A stretch of DNA of 64,000 nucleotides from Methylobacterium sp. (GCF_019745455.1 NZ_JAIETD010000033.1:78666-142665); one strand, 5' to 3'; positions 1 through 8,837 are shown, numbered from the stretch's first letter. Numbers and translations are program-made. The notes: generated by a model from the letters alone, not told the origin.

Positions 1-2
1 TG

Positions 3-260
3 TTCGACACGGACGCCTACCTGGCCCGTTATAACGACGTCGCCGCAGCCGGGATCAATCCGCTGACGCATTACACGCAATTCGGCTTCCGCGAGGGCCG
101 CGATCCCTCGGCCGGCTTCGACAGCTCGGCCTATCTCGCGGCCTATGCGGATGTGCGAGCGGCCGGCATCGACCCCATGACCCATTACCTGCAGTTCGGC
201 ATCTATGAGGGGCGCCTCACCTTCGGTGACGGAACCCTCGGCGCCGGCAGCGTCGGCTAA
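3..260 (+). CDS. C-terminal part of a repeat-containing protein (5' end outside window)
   Basis: The frame is open from the window edge and ends with TAA at 258-260, giving 85 residues. It holds two copies of a roughly 37-residue unit with the pattern AYLARYNDVAAAGINPLTHY...FGxREGR, then a short Gly-rich tail. Such units are known at the ends of large secreted or surface proteins of methylobacteria and relatives, often with RTX-type or glycan-related domains. The main domain is not in this window, so the function cannot be given. The frame is clear; the family assignment is inference. Confidence 0.75.
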   Translation, partial: FDTDAYLARYNDVAAAGINPLTHYTQFGFREGRDPSAGFDSSAYLAAYADVRAAGIDPMTHYLQFGIYEGRLTFGDGTLGAGSVG

Positions 261-324
261 CCTGGAGCCGCCGCACTGCCTTCAGCAAGCGGGACGCGAG
301 GGGCGGCGGCCCCGCCTTGCAGCG

Positions 325-1248
325 TTACTTCCGGGCTTCGTAGATTTTGTAGCCCCCCGAGGAGGCCACGAGGGTCGCGCTCTTGAACGCACCCTTGAGG
401 GGCGCTTCGTAGGGAAGATGCGCATTTGCCGTGAGCCAGAGCGTGCCTCCCGGCCGCAAAGCCTCTGCCGCACGCCGGATGAAGACCTGGCCGAGCGCCT
501 GGTCCTCGACGCTGCCGTCGTGGAAGGGCGGGTTCATCACCACGAAGTCGAGCCGATCCGGAGTGGAATCGGCCGCACGGATATCGGCCCAGCGGATGTC
601 GGCACGCGGGTCCGCGACGTTGCGACGGGCCATCTCCACGGCGCGACGGTCGATGTCGACCAGGGTCATGGCGGTGACGGCCGGGGAGGCCAGCACCGCT
701 CGGGCAAGCACCCCGATGCCGCAGCCGAAATCGGCTCCCCTGCCCGATAGCGCCGGCAGGTGGGCGAGGAGAAGGGCTGTCCCAGGGTCGAGCCGATCCC
801 AGGAGAAGACGCCCGGCTGGGTGCACAAGGCGAGGTTGTCGATGTGGCGGGGCGCGCCATCGCGGATCACCTCGTCGAGGGCCATGAGGGATGGGGGCCG
901 CGCGACGTCGCATATCCGGTGATGGCGCTTGGCGATCTCGGCCGGTTCGCAGCCGAATGCCTTGAGTTCGCGCCCGAGGCGAGCACCGCCGCGATCCTTC
1001 GGCGCCATGGCGGTCAGCCGCCCGCCAGGGCGAAGCGCCCTGAGCGACAGCGACAGCGCGTAGCGCCGCTCCAGCGTCCCGGCGGGCGCCACCATCACGA
1101 CCCGATCCAGGCTGCCGGCATCGAGATCCTCGAGCCGGACCGAGCCGGGGATGAGCGGCGACAATTGGGCCGCATCCGCCGCGACCTCGACGAGATCAGG
1201 CGGCGGCGATCCGTAGACGGCATCAGGAGCGGGCATCGGCAATATCAT
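325..1248 (-). CDS. RsmC-like class I SAM-dependent methyltransferase
   Basis: This 307-residue protein has an RsmC/RlmG layout: a degenerate N-terminal methyltransferase-like half (to about residue 140) and an active C-terminal half. The SAM-binding loop DFGCGIG lies near residues 173-179, an acidic LVDID strand end near 196-200, and the catalytic NPPFH motif at 239-243, typical of enzymes methylating the exocyclic amine of guanine. The likely substrate is 16S rRNA G1207 or another rRNA guanine. The gene faces the repeat-protein gene, with about 60 bases between the two stops. The exact rRNA position cannot be read from sequence. Confidence 0.8.
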   Translation of the reverse strand: MILPMPAPDAVYGSPPPDLVEVAADAAQLSPLIPGSVRLEDLDAGSLDRVVMVAPAGTLERRYALSLSLRALRPGGRLTAMAPKDRGGARLGRELKAFGCEPAEIAKRHHRICDVARPPSLMALDEVIRDGAPRHIDNLALCTQPGVFSWDRLDPGTALLLAHLPALSGRGADFGCGIGVLARAVLASPAVTAMTLVDIDRRAVEMARRNVADPRADIRWADIRAADSTPDRLDFVVMNPPFHDGSVEDQALGQVFIRRAAEALRPGGTLWLTANAHLPYEAPLKGAFKSATLVASSGGYKIYEARK

Positions 1249-1584
1249 GACGCGTCCGGCGCGCAGGAGCGCGCCTCATTGGTCTGGCGTGGGAAGAAAG
1301 GATGAGCGATGCCGCGACTCGAATCGGGTCCGGCTCCTGATACGTAGCCGGCGATGCCGCAAGATGAAAGATCTTCTTCGCAACACCCAAAATATTTATG
1401 GACGCGAGAGAATCATGCGGAAAGATACTGTCAAGTCGTTGACTTGGCTCTCCGCCAAATAATTTCGATCGCACTGCAATAATCCTATTTGGACACGGTG
1501 CGACGCGAAAATTGAAGGGCACTATACAGGCCTCACATCAGATCGTCTTACTAACACCGAAGATTATTCTTGTAATTCACTTTA
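1249..1584. other. AT-rich intergenic region with a short inverted repeat
   Basis: These 336 bases between the divergent start of the methyltransferase gene and the end of era are clearly more AT-rich than their surroundings, mostly from about 1360 to 1600. No frame with convincing codon bias or a recognisable product was found. A perfect 6+6 inverted repeat, CAAGTC-GTT-GACTTG, lies at 1432-1446 and contains a TTGACT that could serve as a -35 element. No good -10 element sits at standard spacing. Confidence 0.4.
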
Positions 1585-2556
1585 CTAGCCACGTGGAAAC
1601 TCAAGACCCATTTCACGGTAACGGGCTGGATCATCTGCCCAATTCTCACGGACCTTCACGTGAAGGAACAGATGTACTTTGGTCTCGGCAACTTCCGCGA
1701 TCTCGATCCGAGCCGCCTGACCAATCGCCTTGATGGTCTGACCACCCTTGCCCAAGACGATCGAGCGCTGGCTCTCACGTTCCACGAAGATGGTCTGCTC
1801 GATACGCACGGAACCGTCCGGTTTGACCTGCCACTGGTCCGTTTCAACCGTGGAACGGTAGGGCAGTTCCTCGTGAAGACGGTCGTAGATCTTTTCGCGC
1901 GTGATCTCGGAGGCGAGCATCCGCAGCGGAGCGTCGGAGACCTGATCCTCCGGATAAAGCCATGGCCCGGCTGGCATCATCCCCGCGAGAGCCTTGCGCA
2001 GCGCTTCGATGCCGTCTCCCTTGAGCGCCGAGATCATGAAGGTGTGGGCGAACGGCACCCGCTCGTTGAGAGCCGCAGCGAGGGCCAGCAACTTGTCGCG
2101 CTGGATCAGATCGATCTTGTTCAGGATGAGAATCTTCGGGCGCTTCAGCTCCGGCATCCGCGAGAGGATCCCCTCCACCTCGTCGTCGATTCCCTTTCGA
2201 GCGTCGACAAGGAGAGCGACGGCATCGGCATCGGCGGCACCGCTCCAGGCGGAATGGACCATGGCCCGGTCCAGCCGGCGCTTCGGGGCGAAGATGCCTG
2301 GCGTGTCGACGAGGATGATCTGTGCGCCGCCCTCCATGACGATACCGCGCACGAGCGCGCGCGTCGTCTGGACCTTGCGGGAGACGATAGAGACCTTGGT
2401 GCCGACCAGGCTGTTGAGGAGGGTCGACTTTCCGGCGTTCGGCACGCCGATGAGGGCGACGAATCCCGCGCTCATCCCCTCCGTGGCCGCCGGCATCGTG
2501 AGCCTGGCGGCAACCTCACCGTGCGGTTCCCCCGAATCGTCGTCCTGATCAGGCAT
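1585..2556 (-). CDS. era: GTPase Era, ribosome biogenesis
   Basis: Era is a GTPase that binds the 3' end of 16S rRNA and helps mature the 30S subunit. The G1 loop GVPNAGKST is at about residues 37-45, followed by the DTPG and NKID GTPase motifs. The C-terminal KH domain carries the GKGGQTIK loop from about residue 269. The chosen ATG (2556) gives 323 residues and has GAAGGA about ten bases upstream. The frame stays open much further upstream inside rnc, but that part reads as antifamily sequence. Start and rnc stop overlap by 8 bases, so translation is probably coupled. An ATG at 2574 is possible but sits directly on an AAGG. Confidence 0.95.
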   Translation of the reverse strand: MPDQDDDSGEPHGEVAARLTMPAATEGMSAGFVALIGVPNAGKSTLLNSLVGTKVSIVSRKVQTTRALVRGIVMEGGAQIILVDTPGIFAPKRRLDRAMVHSAWSGAADADAVALLVDARKGIDDEVEGILSRMPELKRPKILILNKIDLIQRDKLLALAAALNERVPFAHTFMISALKGDGIEALRKALAGMMPAGPWLYPEDQVSDAPLRMLASEITREKIYDRLHEELPYRSTVETDQWQVKPDGSVRIEQTIFVERESQRSIVLGKGGQTIKAIGQAARIEIAEVAETKVHLFLHVKVRENWADDPARYREMGLEFPRG

Positions 2557-3358
2557 CGGGGCTTTGTCCTTCATCCTTGTTCGTCGACCTTTCCGGGGTC
2601 TCCGAGGTTCCTGGCGTGTCGCCGATGCCCTCTCGTTCGAGGACGATCCGGGCGGCTTCCTGCTCGGCGAGCCGCTTCGAGGGCCCCTCTCCGAGGCCCG
2701 GTTCGATACCGCTGACCTGGACGGCGATCCGGAAGCGCGGGGCATGGTCCGGCCCTGATCGCTCAACGACCTCATAGAGGGGAATAGGGAGGCTGCGCGC
2801 CATCGCCCATTCCTGGAGCGACGATTTCGCGTCGCGCCCCCGCGGCGCAGCCGTCTCCCTCGCCGGAGCGAAGGCGGCCTCGACGATGACCTTGGCGGCC
2901 GGGTAGCCGGCGTCGAGGAACACGGCGCCCAGGATTGCCTCGCAGGCATCGGCAAGAATCGTCTGGTTGCGGCGTCCGCCGCCTTGGACTTCGCCCGGAC
3001 CCAGCGCGAGATGCGGGCCGACATCCCAGCTCTGAGCGATGGAGGCGCAGGTCTCCCGTCTGACGAGGCCGGCAAGACGGCGCGACAGTTCGCCCTCGTC
3101 GGCCTGCGGGAAGGCCTCGTAGAGGAGGTCCGCGATGGCGAGGCCGAGGACCCGGTCACCGAGGAATTCGAGACGCTGGTAGCTTCCGGCCCGGCCATTT
3201 CCGCCGGCCTTGCTGACATGGGTCAACGCCCGGCCGATCAGCGTCTTGTCGGTGAAGACGTGTCCGATGCGCGCCTCAAGGGCGTCCAGTCCCGGCCGCG
3301 GGCGCTGCGCGCGCCGCGCCCTGCTGGACGGGCGCGCGGCTTCCTCGGCTCCGGTCAT
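2549..3358 (-). CDS. rnc: Ribonuclease III
   Basis: This is the double-strand-specific endoribonuclease that processes rRNA precursors. The family signature QRLEFLGDRVLGL is at about residues 61-73, with the second acidic cluster DACEAILGAVFLD further on, followed by a C-terminal double-stranded RNA-binding domain (KSSLQEW through EQEAARIVLE). The 269 residues are slightly long because of a basic N-terminal tail of about 20 residues and an extra C-terminal tail. It lies directly between lepB, three bases upstream, and era, which it overlaps. This is the classic lepB-rnc-era order. Confidence 0.95.
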   Translation of the reverse strand: MTGAEEAARPSSRARRAQRPRPGLDALEARIGHVFTDKTLIGRALTHVSKAGGNGRAGSYQRLEFLGDRVLGLAIADLLYEAFPQADEGELSRRLAGLVRRETCASIAQSWDVGPHLALGPGEVQGGGRRNQTILADACEAILGAVFLDAGYPAAKVIVEAAFAPARETAAPRGRDAKSSLQEWAMARSLPIPLYEVVERSGPDHAPRFRIAVQVSGIEPGLGEGPSKRLAEQEAARIVLEREGIGDTPGTSETPERSTNKDEGQSPDA

Positions 3359-3361
3359 GCT

Positions 3362-4162
3362 CTAGTTGATGGCCGTGAAGAGGCGATTCCAGCGCACCTT
3401 CGCCGGCCATTGCCAGATCTGCCACGCCGGAGTGCCTTCGTCGATTGAGAAGAAGATCATCTCGGCCCGTCCGACGAGGTTCTCGAACGGCACGAACCCG
3501 ACGCTGGCGAGATCGCGCGAATCGGTCGAGTTGTCGCGGTTGTCACCCATCATGAAGAACCTGCCGGCCGGAACGATGTAGGGCTCGGTGTTGTCCCAGT
3601 AGCCGTTATCTCCGTCACGCTCGATCACGAGGTGAGTGACGCCGCCCGGCAGAGTCTCCCGGTACTGCTCGGCCTTGGCCTGCTCGCCGTATGGGCCGGT
3701 CGTCTCAAACGGGGCTATCTTCTCGCGCTTGACCGGGACGTCGTTGATGTAGAGCAGGCCCGCCTTCATCTGGATCTTGTCGCCGGGGAGACCGATCACC
3801 CGCTTGATGTAATCGGTGGCATTGTCTTTCGGCAGTTTGAAGACGGCGATATCCCCACGCTTCGGCACCGCCGCCCAGACCCGGCCTTGGGCCTCGAACG
3901 GCAGGTACTCGCTCATGGGAAGTGAGTATTTCGAATAGCCGTAGGCGTATTTAGACACGAAGAGATAATCGCCGATCAGCAGCGTCGGTACGAGCGAGCC
4001 GGAGGGTATGTTGAAGGGCTGGAACAGCAGCGTCCGCACGACCAGGGCGATCAGCAGCGCCTGAATGCCGACCTTCAGCGTTTCCTTGATGCTCGCCCAT
4101 GCCCCTGTCTCCGCGACTTTCAGATCGCGTTTCGTTTCTTGATCCACGCGCACTGGCTTCAT
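3362..4162 (-). CDS. lepB: Signal peptidase I
   Basis: This membrane serine protease removes signal peptides of Sec- and Tat-exported proteins. There is one N-terminal membrane segment at about residues 31-48, followed by the catalytic serine in IPSGSLVPT (Ser56) and the general-base lysine in YIKRVIGLPGD (Lys120). The conserved GDNRDNSTDSR box is at 206-216. The 266-residue length is normal for Hyphomicrobiales. The stop is three bases from the rnc start. Confidence 0.95.
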   Translation of the reverse strand: MKPVRVDQETKRDLKVAETGAWASIKETLKVGIQALLIALVVRTLLFQPFNIPSGSLVPTLLIGDYLFVSKYAYGYSKYSLPMSEYLPFEAQGRVWAAVPKRGDIAVFKLPKDNATDYIKRVIGLPGDKIQMKAGLLYINDVPVKREKIAPFETTGPYGEQAKAEQYRETLPGGVTHLVIERDGDNGYWDNTEPYIVPAGRFFMMGDNRDNSTDSRDLASVGFVPFENLVGRAEMIFFSIDEGTPAWQIWQWPAKVRWNRLFTAIN

Positions 4163-4265
4163 CTCGCGGCTGCCTCCGGCCGGACGCGCGAGATCCGGCG
4201 CGTGTCAGCGGTAGCCGGCGGTCTAGACCAAGCGCGGGGGTGCCGCAACGCGCAGCTCGGTCCGG

Positions 4266-4685
4266 TCACGATCCATTCGCGCCTGGGACGGTGGGCACCG
4301 CCTCGATGATCACGAAAGCCTGGGCAAGCGGCGGGTCGTCCGTCAGCGTGACATGGATCCTGATCTCGTGACCTCGTGGGGCCATCGTATTCAACCGCTC
4401 AAGGGCGCCGCCGGAAAGGCGCAAAGTCGGCCGGCCGCCAGGCAGGTTCACGACCTCCATGTCCCTCCAGAATACTCCCTGGCTCATGCCGGTGCCGAGC
4501 GCCTTGGAACAGGCCTCCTTCGCGGCGAAGCGCCTCGCATAGGATGGCGCGCGTGCCGCCCGTGCATCCGACTTCGTCCGTTCACCCTCTGTAAAGATGC
4601 GGTGCGTGAAGCGGTCGCCGTAGCGCGCCAGAGACTTCTCTATGCGGCGGATGTCGCAGAGGTCGGAGCCGATGCCGAGGATCAT
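4266..4685 (-). CDS. acpS: Holo-[acyl-carrier-protein] synthase
   Basis: AcpS transfers 4'-phosphopantetheine from CoA to apo-ACP. The 139 residues begin [16 protein letters not shown], which holds the Mg-binding aspartate, and continue to the second signature [16 protein letters not shown] near 50-65. The ATG at 4685 forms an ATGA overlap with the pdxJ stop, which fixes the start even though the frame is open further upstream. It is followed by lepB after about 100 bases. Confidence 0.95.
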   Translation of the reverse strand: MILGIGSDLCDIRRIEKSLARYGDRFTHRIFTEGERTKSDARAARAPSYARRFAAKEACSKALGTGMSQGVFWRDMEVVNLPGGRPTLRLSGGALERLNTMAPRGHEIRIHVTLTDDPPLAQAFVIIEAVPTVPGANGS

Positions 4686-5428
4686 GCCCGCGCCGCCTCC
4701 ATCGCCGCACGCATGTCGCGCACCGCTTGGGCCAGGCCGACGAAGATCGCCTCGCCGATGAGGGCGTGCCCGATATTGAGTTCGGCCAGCTCTGGCAGCC
4801 GCGCCACGGGCGCCACGCTGTCGAGGGCAAGGCCATGGCCGGCATGGATCTCGAGGCCGAGGCCAGCGCCATACTCGGCAGCCCTCGCGATACGGGCGAG
4901 TTCGTGAGCGGTACGTGCCGCATCGCCCTCGGCCACCGCCTCGCAATAGCTGCCGGTATGGAGTTCGACCACGGGAGCTTCGAGCCGGCGCGCCATATCC
5001 ATCACGCGCTCATCCGGTTCGACGAAGAGCGAGACTCGGATACCCGCCTCACAAAGCGCCGCGATGCGTGGGGCGAGATGATCGCGGGCGCCGACGATAT
5101 CGAGGCCTCCCTCCGTGGTGCGCTCCTCGCGCTTCTCGGGCACGAGGCAGGCGGCGTGGGGGCGCAGCCTCATGGCCATGGCCACCATCTCGTCGGTGGC
5201 GGCCATCTCGAAATTGAGGGGCACGGGAAGCACGCTTTTCAGCGCCTCCATGTCGGCATCGCGAATGTGGCGGCGATCCTCGCGCAGGTGGGCCGTGATC
5301 CCGTCGGCGCCGGCTTCCACAGCCATGAGCGCCGCCCTGACCGGGTCGGGGTACCGGCCGCCGCGGGCGTTGCGGACGGTGGCGACGTGGTCGATGTTCA
5401 CGCCGAGGCGCAAGGAAGAGCTCTGCAT
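4682..5428 (-). CDS. pdxJ: Pyridoxine 5'-phosphate synthase
   Basis: PdxJ closes the pyridine ring in the DXP-dependent vitamin B6 pathway. Family signatures are [16 protein letters not shown] near the N-terminus, HLREDRRHI, and [10 protein letters not shown] and EIHAGHGL in the C-terminal half. The start at 5428 (MQSSSLRLG) gives 248 residues, the normal family length; the frame runs on upstream but without family resemblance. It is the first gene of the pdxJ-acpS-lepB-rnc-era series. Confidence 0.95.
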   Translation of the reverse strand: MQSSSLRLGVNIDHVATVRNARGGRYPDPVRAALMAVEAGADGITAHLREDRRHIRDADMEALKSVLPVPLNFEMAATDEMVAMAMRLRPHAACLVPEKREERTTEGGLDIVGARDHLAPRIAALCEAGIRVSLFVEPDERVMDMARRLEAPVVELHTGSYCEAVAEGDAARTAHELARIARAAEYGAGLGLEIHAGHGLALDSVAPVARLPELAELNIGHALIGEAIFVGLAQAVRDMRAAMEAARA

Positions 5429-5532
5429 CGTCGACCATCTCCAACAGGCAAGGCGGCCTTGTGCTGGAAAAGCACGGGTCCGGCCACCATTAGATGGGGT
5501 AGGCATTCGGCCGCGGGGATGGGGGACGGCAC

Positions 5533-5907
5533 GTGGGATTTCTCGATGGGCTTCTGGGACACGGAAGCGACCTCTCCGCCTCGGATGTCGATGCGCAGTT
5601 GCAGGGCGTCCTGACGGCGGGCGAAACCGTCTCCGTCGCATTCAAACTGGTCCGTGACCTCATCGTCTTCACCGACCGCCGGATGATCCTCGTCGACAAG
5701 CAGGGGCTGACCGGGCGCAAGGTCTCGTATCTCACCGTTCCCTATCGGGCGATCACCTCGTTCTCGGTGGAGAATGCCGGCAGTTTCGATCTCGAATCGG
5801 AGCTGAAGGTCTGGGTCTCGGGCCGGACCGAGCCGATCCAGAAGACGCTGAAGCGCGGCGCCGACATCATGGCCATCCAGCAGGCCATTGCCGCATCGAT
5901 CCGCTGA
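5533..5907 (+). CDS. PH-domain-containing protein (bacterial PH domain)
   Basis: This 124-residue soluble protein starts with GTG (5533) and reads [21 protein letters not shown]. Beta-strand-rich segments such as [24 protein letters not shown] follow, then a final helix. The [19 protein letters not shown] pattern is characteristic of the bacterial PH-like family first described in YvbH/YozO-type proteins. Its role is unknown. It is divergent from pdxJ, about 100 bases away, and not in an evident operon. Confidence 0.75.
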   Translation: MGFLDGLLGHGSDLSASDVDAQLQGVLTAGETVSVAFKLVRDLIVFTDRRMILVDKQGLTGRKVSYLTVPYRAITSFSVENAGSFDLESELKVWVSGRTEPIQKTLKRGADIMAIQQAIAASIR

Positions 5908-6164
5908 GGTTCCGGAACCGGATCGCACCGGTCAGTCCTTGCCATCCTGCGCGAACTCGTTTATCCGCCGCACCTCGCGTTCGCTCCGGCTGGGGGCTGA
6001 ACGGACGGTGCCGGCTTGTCCGGTTCGGGGTTTCCCCTTCGCGTCCCGTGTCTCCGCCTTCGATCAACCGCTCGGGCCTCTCATACGGCTCGAAGGGCTT
6101 GGCGCCGGGCAAATGCGTGTGAGCCGGCCCGACGTTTCTTCCCAGCGCGCTAAACCCGTGCCGT

Positions 6165-6191
6165 CGGGCCCCTTTTGATATGAAGGGCCCG
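6165..6191 (+). promoter_or_regulatory. Hairpin in the rpsF leader, candidate autoregulatory element
   Basis: CGGGCCC (6165-6171) pairs with GGGCCCG (6185-6191), and the second arm ends two bases before the rpsF ATG at 6194. The hairpin would bury the ribosome binding region. S6:S18 complexes are known to repress rpsF translation in several bacteria through a leader hairpin with an unpaired CCG; here a CCG at 6161-6163 lies just 5' of the stem. The pairing is seen; the regulation is inferred. Confidence 0.4.
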
Positions 6192-6193
6192 TA

Positions 6194-6643
6194 ATGCCTC
6201 TTTACGAACACGTTTTCCTGGCGCGCCAGGACGTGACGTCCCAGCAGGTCGAGACCATGGTCGAGACCTACAAGGGCGTCATCGAAGCCAATGGCGGCAA
6301 GGTCGAGAAGATCGAGATGTGGGGCGTGAAGTCCCTCGCCTACCGCATCAAGAAGAACCGCAAGGCGCATTTCACGCTCCTGAACATCGACGCCCCCCCG
6401 GCGGCGCTGACGGAGATGGAACGCCAGATGCAGATTTCCGAGGACGTGCTGCGGTTCATGACCGTGCGCGTCGAGGAGCTCGAATCCGAGCCGTCCGCGA
6501 TGATGCAGAAGCGCGACCGCGACGACCGCAAGGATCGCGAGCGCGGACGCCGCCGCGACGAAGACGGTTTCGGCGGTGGTGGTTTCGGTGGTGACCGCGA
6601 TCGTGGCGACAGGCCCGAGCGCAGCTTCGGCGGGGAGGCTTAA
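6194..6643 (+). CDS. rpsF: 30S ribosomal protein S6
   Basis: The opening [15 protein letters not shown] and the [23 protein letters not shown] segment are typical of S6, which sits on the platform of the 30S subunit next to S18. The 149 residues are longer than the E. coli protein. From about residue 108 there is a charged, low-complexity Arg/Asp/Gly tail ([12 protein letters not shown] and GGGGFGG runs), common in alphaproteobacteria. rpsR follows after two bases. Confidence 0.96.
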   Translation: MPLYEHVFLARQDVTSQQVETMVETYKGVIEANGGKVEKIEMWGVKSLAYRIKKNRKAHFTLLNIDAPPAALTEMERQMQISEDVLRFMTVRVEELESEPSAMMQKRDRDDRKDRERGRRRDEDGFGGGGFGGDRDRGDRPERSFGGEA

Positions 6644-6645
6644 TC

Positions 6646-6930
6646 ATGGCATTCGGTGCTGGACCAGGTGCGGCCCCCGCGGCCGGTGGTGCTGCCGGCG
6701 GCGGTGGACGCCGCCCGTTCTTCCGTCGTCGGAAGACCTGCCCCTTCTCGGGCGTCAATGCCCCGAAGATCGACTACAAGGACGTCAAGCTGCTCTCCCG
6801 CTACGTCTCGGAGCGCGGAAAGATCGTGCCGTCGCGCATCACCGCGGTCTCGGCCAAGAAGCAGCGTGAGCTCGCCCAGGCGATCAAGCGCGCCCGCTTC
6901 CTCGGCTTCCTGCCCTACGTGATCAAGTAA
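6646..6930 (+). CDS. rpsR: 30S ribosomal protein S18
   Basis: The 94 residues hold the S18 core: [23 protein letters not shown], then [38 protein letters not shown] Gly/Ala-rich extension of about 25 residues precedes it. It is co-transcribed with rpsF and binds S6 directly in the ribosome. Confidence 0.96.
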   Translation: MAFGAGPGAAPAAGGAAGGGGRRPFFRRRKTCPFSGVNAPKIDYKDVKLLSRYVSERGKIVPSRITAVSAKKQRELAQAIKRARFLGFLPYVIK

Positions 6931-6937
6931 CGATATT

Positions 6938-6966
6938 GCCCTGGTCCGGCCTTGCCGGACCAGGGC
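6938..6966 (+). terminator. Strong perfect hairpin after rpsR without a T-tract
   Basis: A 13-base stem GCCCTGGTCCGGC (6938-6950) pairs perfectly with 6954-6966 around a CTT loop, beginning eight bases after the rpsR stop. No run of T follows, so it may reduce rather than end transcription, or may protect the 3' end of the rpsF-rpsR message. It would make ribosomal protein genes more abundant than the downstream membrane gene. Confidence 0.5.
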
Positions 6967-7084
6967 GTCCGCCGCCGCAGCGGCGGGATTGAATTTCGTA
7001 CCGGTCGCGCGTTCGCTGCCGGGAGTCGTTGGGGCGGTTCGCCTCTAACCCTGCCCTATTCGGGACAGCGGGACAGCGGGATTG

Positions 7085-8101
7085 ATGAGACAATATCTCG
7101 GAATCGGCATCGGCGCGGGCCTCGTCTCGGCACTCCTGTTCGGAGTGCTCCTGAAGGCGACGGCGCTTGCCATCGTGCTGTACCTCCTCGCACCCCTGCC
7201 GATCCTCATCGTCGGGCTCGGCTGGAGCCACAAGGCCGCGCTCGTTGCCGCCGCGACGGGTAGCCTTGTCCTCGGCCTGCTGATCGCGCCGTTCCTCGGC
7301 CTTGGATTCCTCGCCTATCTCGCGCTGCCCGCCTGGTGGCTCGCCTATCTCGCGCTGCTCGGCCGGCCGAATGCGGACGGCACGATGGAATGGTACCCGA
7401 CCGGCCGGCTGCTCGCCTGGACGGCGAGTACCGCAGCCCTGGCCTTCGTCGCCATCGCGGTGATCGCCTCGCCGAATTACGAGACCTTTCAGACCCGTTT
7501 GCGCGAAATGACGCGCACGATGCTGACGACGCAGGCACAGGTGAGCACCCGTCAGCCGGGTAGCCGCGTCGAGGCACCGACAGCCGAGAATCCTGGTTCA
7601 CAGCAGCCGGAAGCCGTACCATCGCCTCCCGACGCAAAGGACGCAAAGAATGAGGTTGCCGACGCCCTCGCGGCGGTCGCACCCGGACTCGCGGCGCAGG
7701 GACTGGCGCTGCTCCTGACCTTCTATCTTTGGGCCGCCGCAAGGATCGTTCAGATCTCGGGGCGCCTGCCGCGTCCCTGGCCGGACATCCCCTCTACCGT
7801 GATGCCGCGACGGGTGCTGTTCATCCTCACTGCAGCCGTCCTGCTGGCCCTGACGCCGGGATATATCGGCGTGCTCGGAGTCGCGATGTCTGGCGCGCTG
7901 AGCGCCGCCTTCGCCCTGCAGGGGCTCGCCGCGTTCCACGACCGCAGCCGCGGGCGAAAAGGCCGTACCGCGCTGCTCTTCGGTCTCTACCTGATCCTGT
8001 TCCTCACCCAGGGTGTCGCCTTCGTGGCGCTGACCTTGTTCGGCATCGCCGACACCGTGCTCAACCTGCGGCGCTCGTCGGAGGGCGCAGGACGTACCTG
8101 A
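7085..8101 (+). CDS. DUF2232 polytopic membrane protein
   Basis: The protein has several hydrophobic segments spread over 338 residues: a cluster in the first 75 residues, one near 115-135, and three or more in the last 140. A soluble Pro/Ala-rich loop lies near residues 150-200. DUF2232 proteins are known between rpsR and rplI in alphaproteobacteria; their function is not established. The ATG at 7085 is chosen; a TTG codon directly in front (7082) could also start. It lies between the rpsR hairpin and rplI. Confidence 0.85.
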   Translation: MRQYLGIGIGAGLVSALLFGVLLKATALAIVLYLLAPLPILIVGLGWSHKAALVAAATGSLVLGLLIAPFLGLGFLAYLALPAWWLAYLALLGRPNADGTMEWYPTGRLLAWTASTAALAFVAIAVIASPNYETFQTRLREMTRTMLTTQAQVSTRQPGSRVEAPTAENPGSQQPEAVPSPPDAKDAKNEVADALAAVAPGLAAQGLALLLTFYLWAAARIVQISGRLPRPWPDIPSTVMPRRVLFILTAAVLLALTPGYIGVLGVAMSGALSAAFALQGLAAFHDRSRGRKGRTALLFGLYLILFLTQGVAFVALTLFGIADTVLNLRRSSEGAGRT

Positions 8102-8167
8102 GAACCCCAGCAGAACCGCGAGGTGCGGCGGATGCTGACCAACCCCTAGACAGTAAGGACGAAGACC

Positions 8168-8731
8168 ATGGAAGTGATCCTCCTCGAGCGCGTCGCCAAG
8201 CTCGGCCAGATGGGCGAGACCGTGAACGTGAAGCCGGGTTACGCCCGCAATTTCCTTCTCGCCCGCGGCAAGGCTCTGCGCGCCACCTCCAACAACAAGA
8301 AGCATTTCGAGACCCAGCGCGCGCAGCTCGAAGCCCGCAACCTCGAGCGCAAGACCGAGGCACAGGCCGTCGCCGAGACGCTTGAGGGCAAGAACTTCGT
8401 GCTGATCCGCCAGTCTGGCGAAACCGGCGTGCTCTACGGCTCGGTCTCCACCCGCGATCTCGCCGAGGTCGTCACGGCGGAAGGCTTCAGCGTCGGGCGC
8501 GATCAGTTCGCCCTCAACGCGCCGATCAAGACCCTCGGCCTGCATGTCGTGCCCGTCGTCCTGCACCCCGAGGTCGAAGTCACCGTCACCGTCAACGTCG
8601 CCCGCTCCCCCGAGGAGGCCGAGCGTCAGGCGCGCGGCGAGTCGACCACCGAGCGCGAGGCCTTCAACCTGGACGATCTCGGTCTCGAAGTCGGAGCAGC
8701 CCTGGCCGAGGCCGGCGACGACCGCGAGTAA
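8168..8731 (+). CDS. rplI: 50S ribosomal protein L9
   Basis: [29 protein letters not shown] is the L9 N-terminal domain that binds 23S rRNA. The long helix (residues about 40-75) and the C-terminal domain ([14 protein letters not shown] onward) follow. The protein is 187 residues, with an acidic tail of about 35 residues beyond the E. coli length. It is the last gene of the rpsF operon and is followed by a terminator. Confidence 0.96.
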   Translation: MEVILLERVAKLGQMGETVNVKPGYARNFLLARGKALRATSNNKKHFETQRAQLEARNLERKTEAQAVAETLEGKNFVLIRQSGETGVLYGSVSTRDLAEVVTAEGFSVGRDQFALNAPIKTLGLHVVPVVLHPEVEVTVTVNVARSPEEAERQARGESTTEREAFNLDDLGLEVGAALAEAGDDRE

Positions 8732-8779
8732 GACTCGGAACAGTGAACAACGGGGATCGTCGACCGAAGGGGTTGACTG

Positions 8780-8794
8780 GTTCCTTATTTGTTC
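8780..8794 (+). promoter_or_regulatory. GTTC-N7-GTTC direct repeat, possible LexA (SOS) box
   Basis: GTTC at 8780-8783 and GTTC at 8791-8794 are separated by exactly seven bases. This matches the LexA site known in alphaproteobacteria. A TTGACT at 8773-8778 directly upstream could be a -35 element. The nearest plus-strand gene is dnaB, but a terminator-like hairpin at 8804-8837 lies between. About one such match per strand is expected by chance in 64 kb, so this is only suggestive. Confidence 0.3.
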
Positions 8795-8803
8795 CAGCAT
8801 GGA

Positions 8804-8837
8804 CGCCTGCCGGTTCGCGAGAATCGGCGGGCGTTTT
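8804..8837 (+). terminator. Rho-independent terminator of the rpsF-rplI operon
   Basis: A 13-base stem (8804-8816 with 8821-8833, allowing G-U pairs) closes a GCGA tetraloop and is followed by TTTT at 8834-8837. It lies about 70 bases after the rplI stop and separates the ribosomal operon from dnaB. Confidence 0.75.

Noticed and set aside
2557..3219. N-terminal extension of Era reading through rnc in another frame
   Set aside because: The extension has no similarity to Era and low-complexity Arg/Ser composition; the conserved start overlaps the rnc stop.
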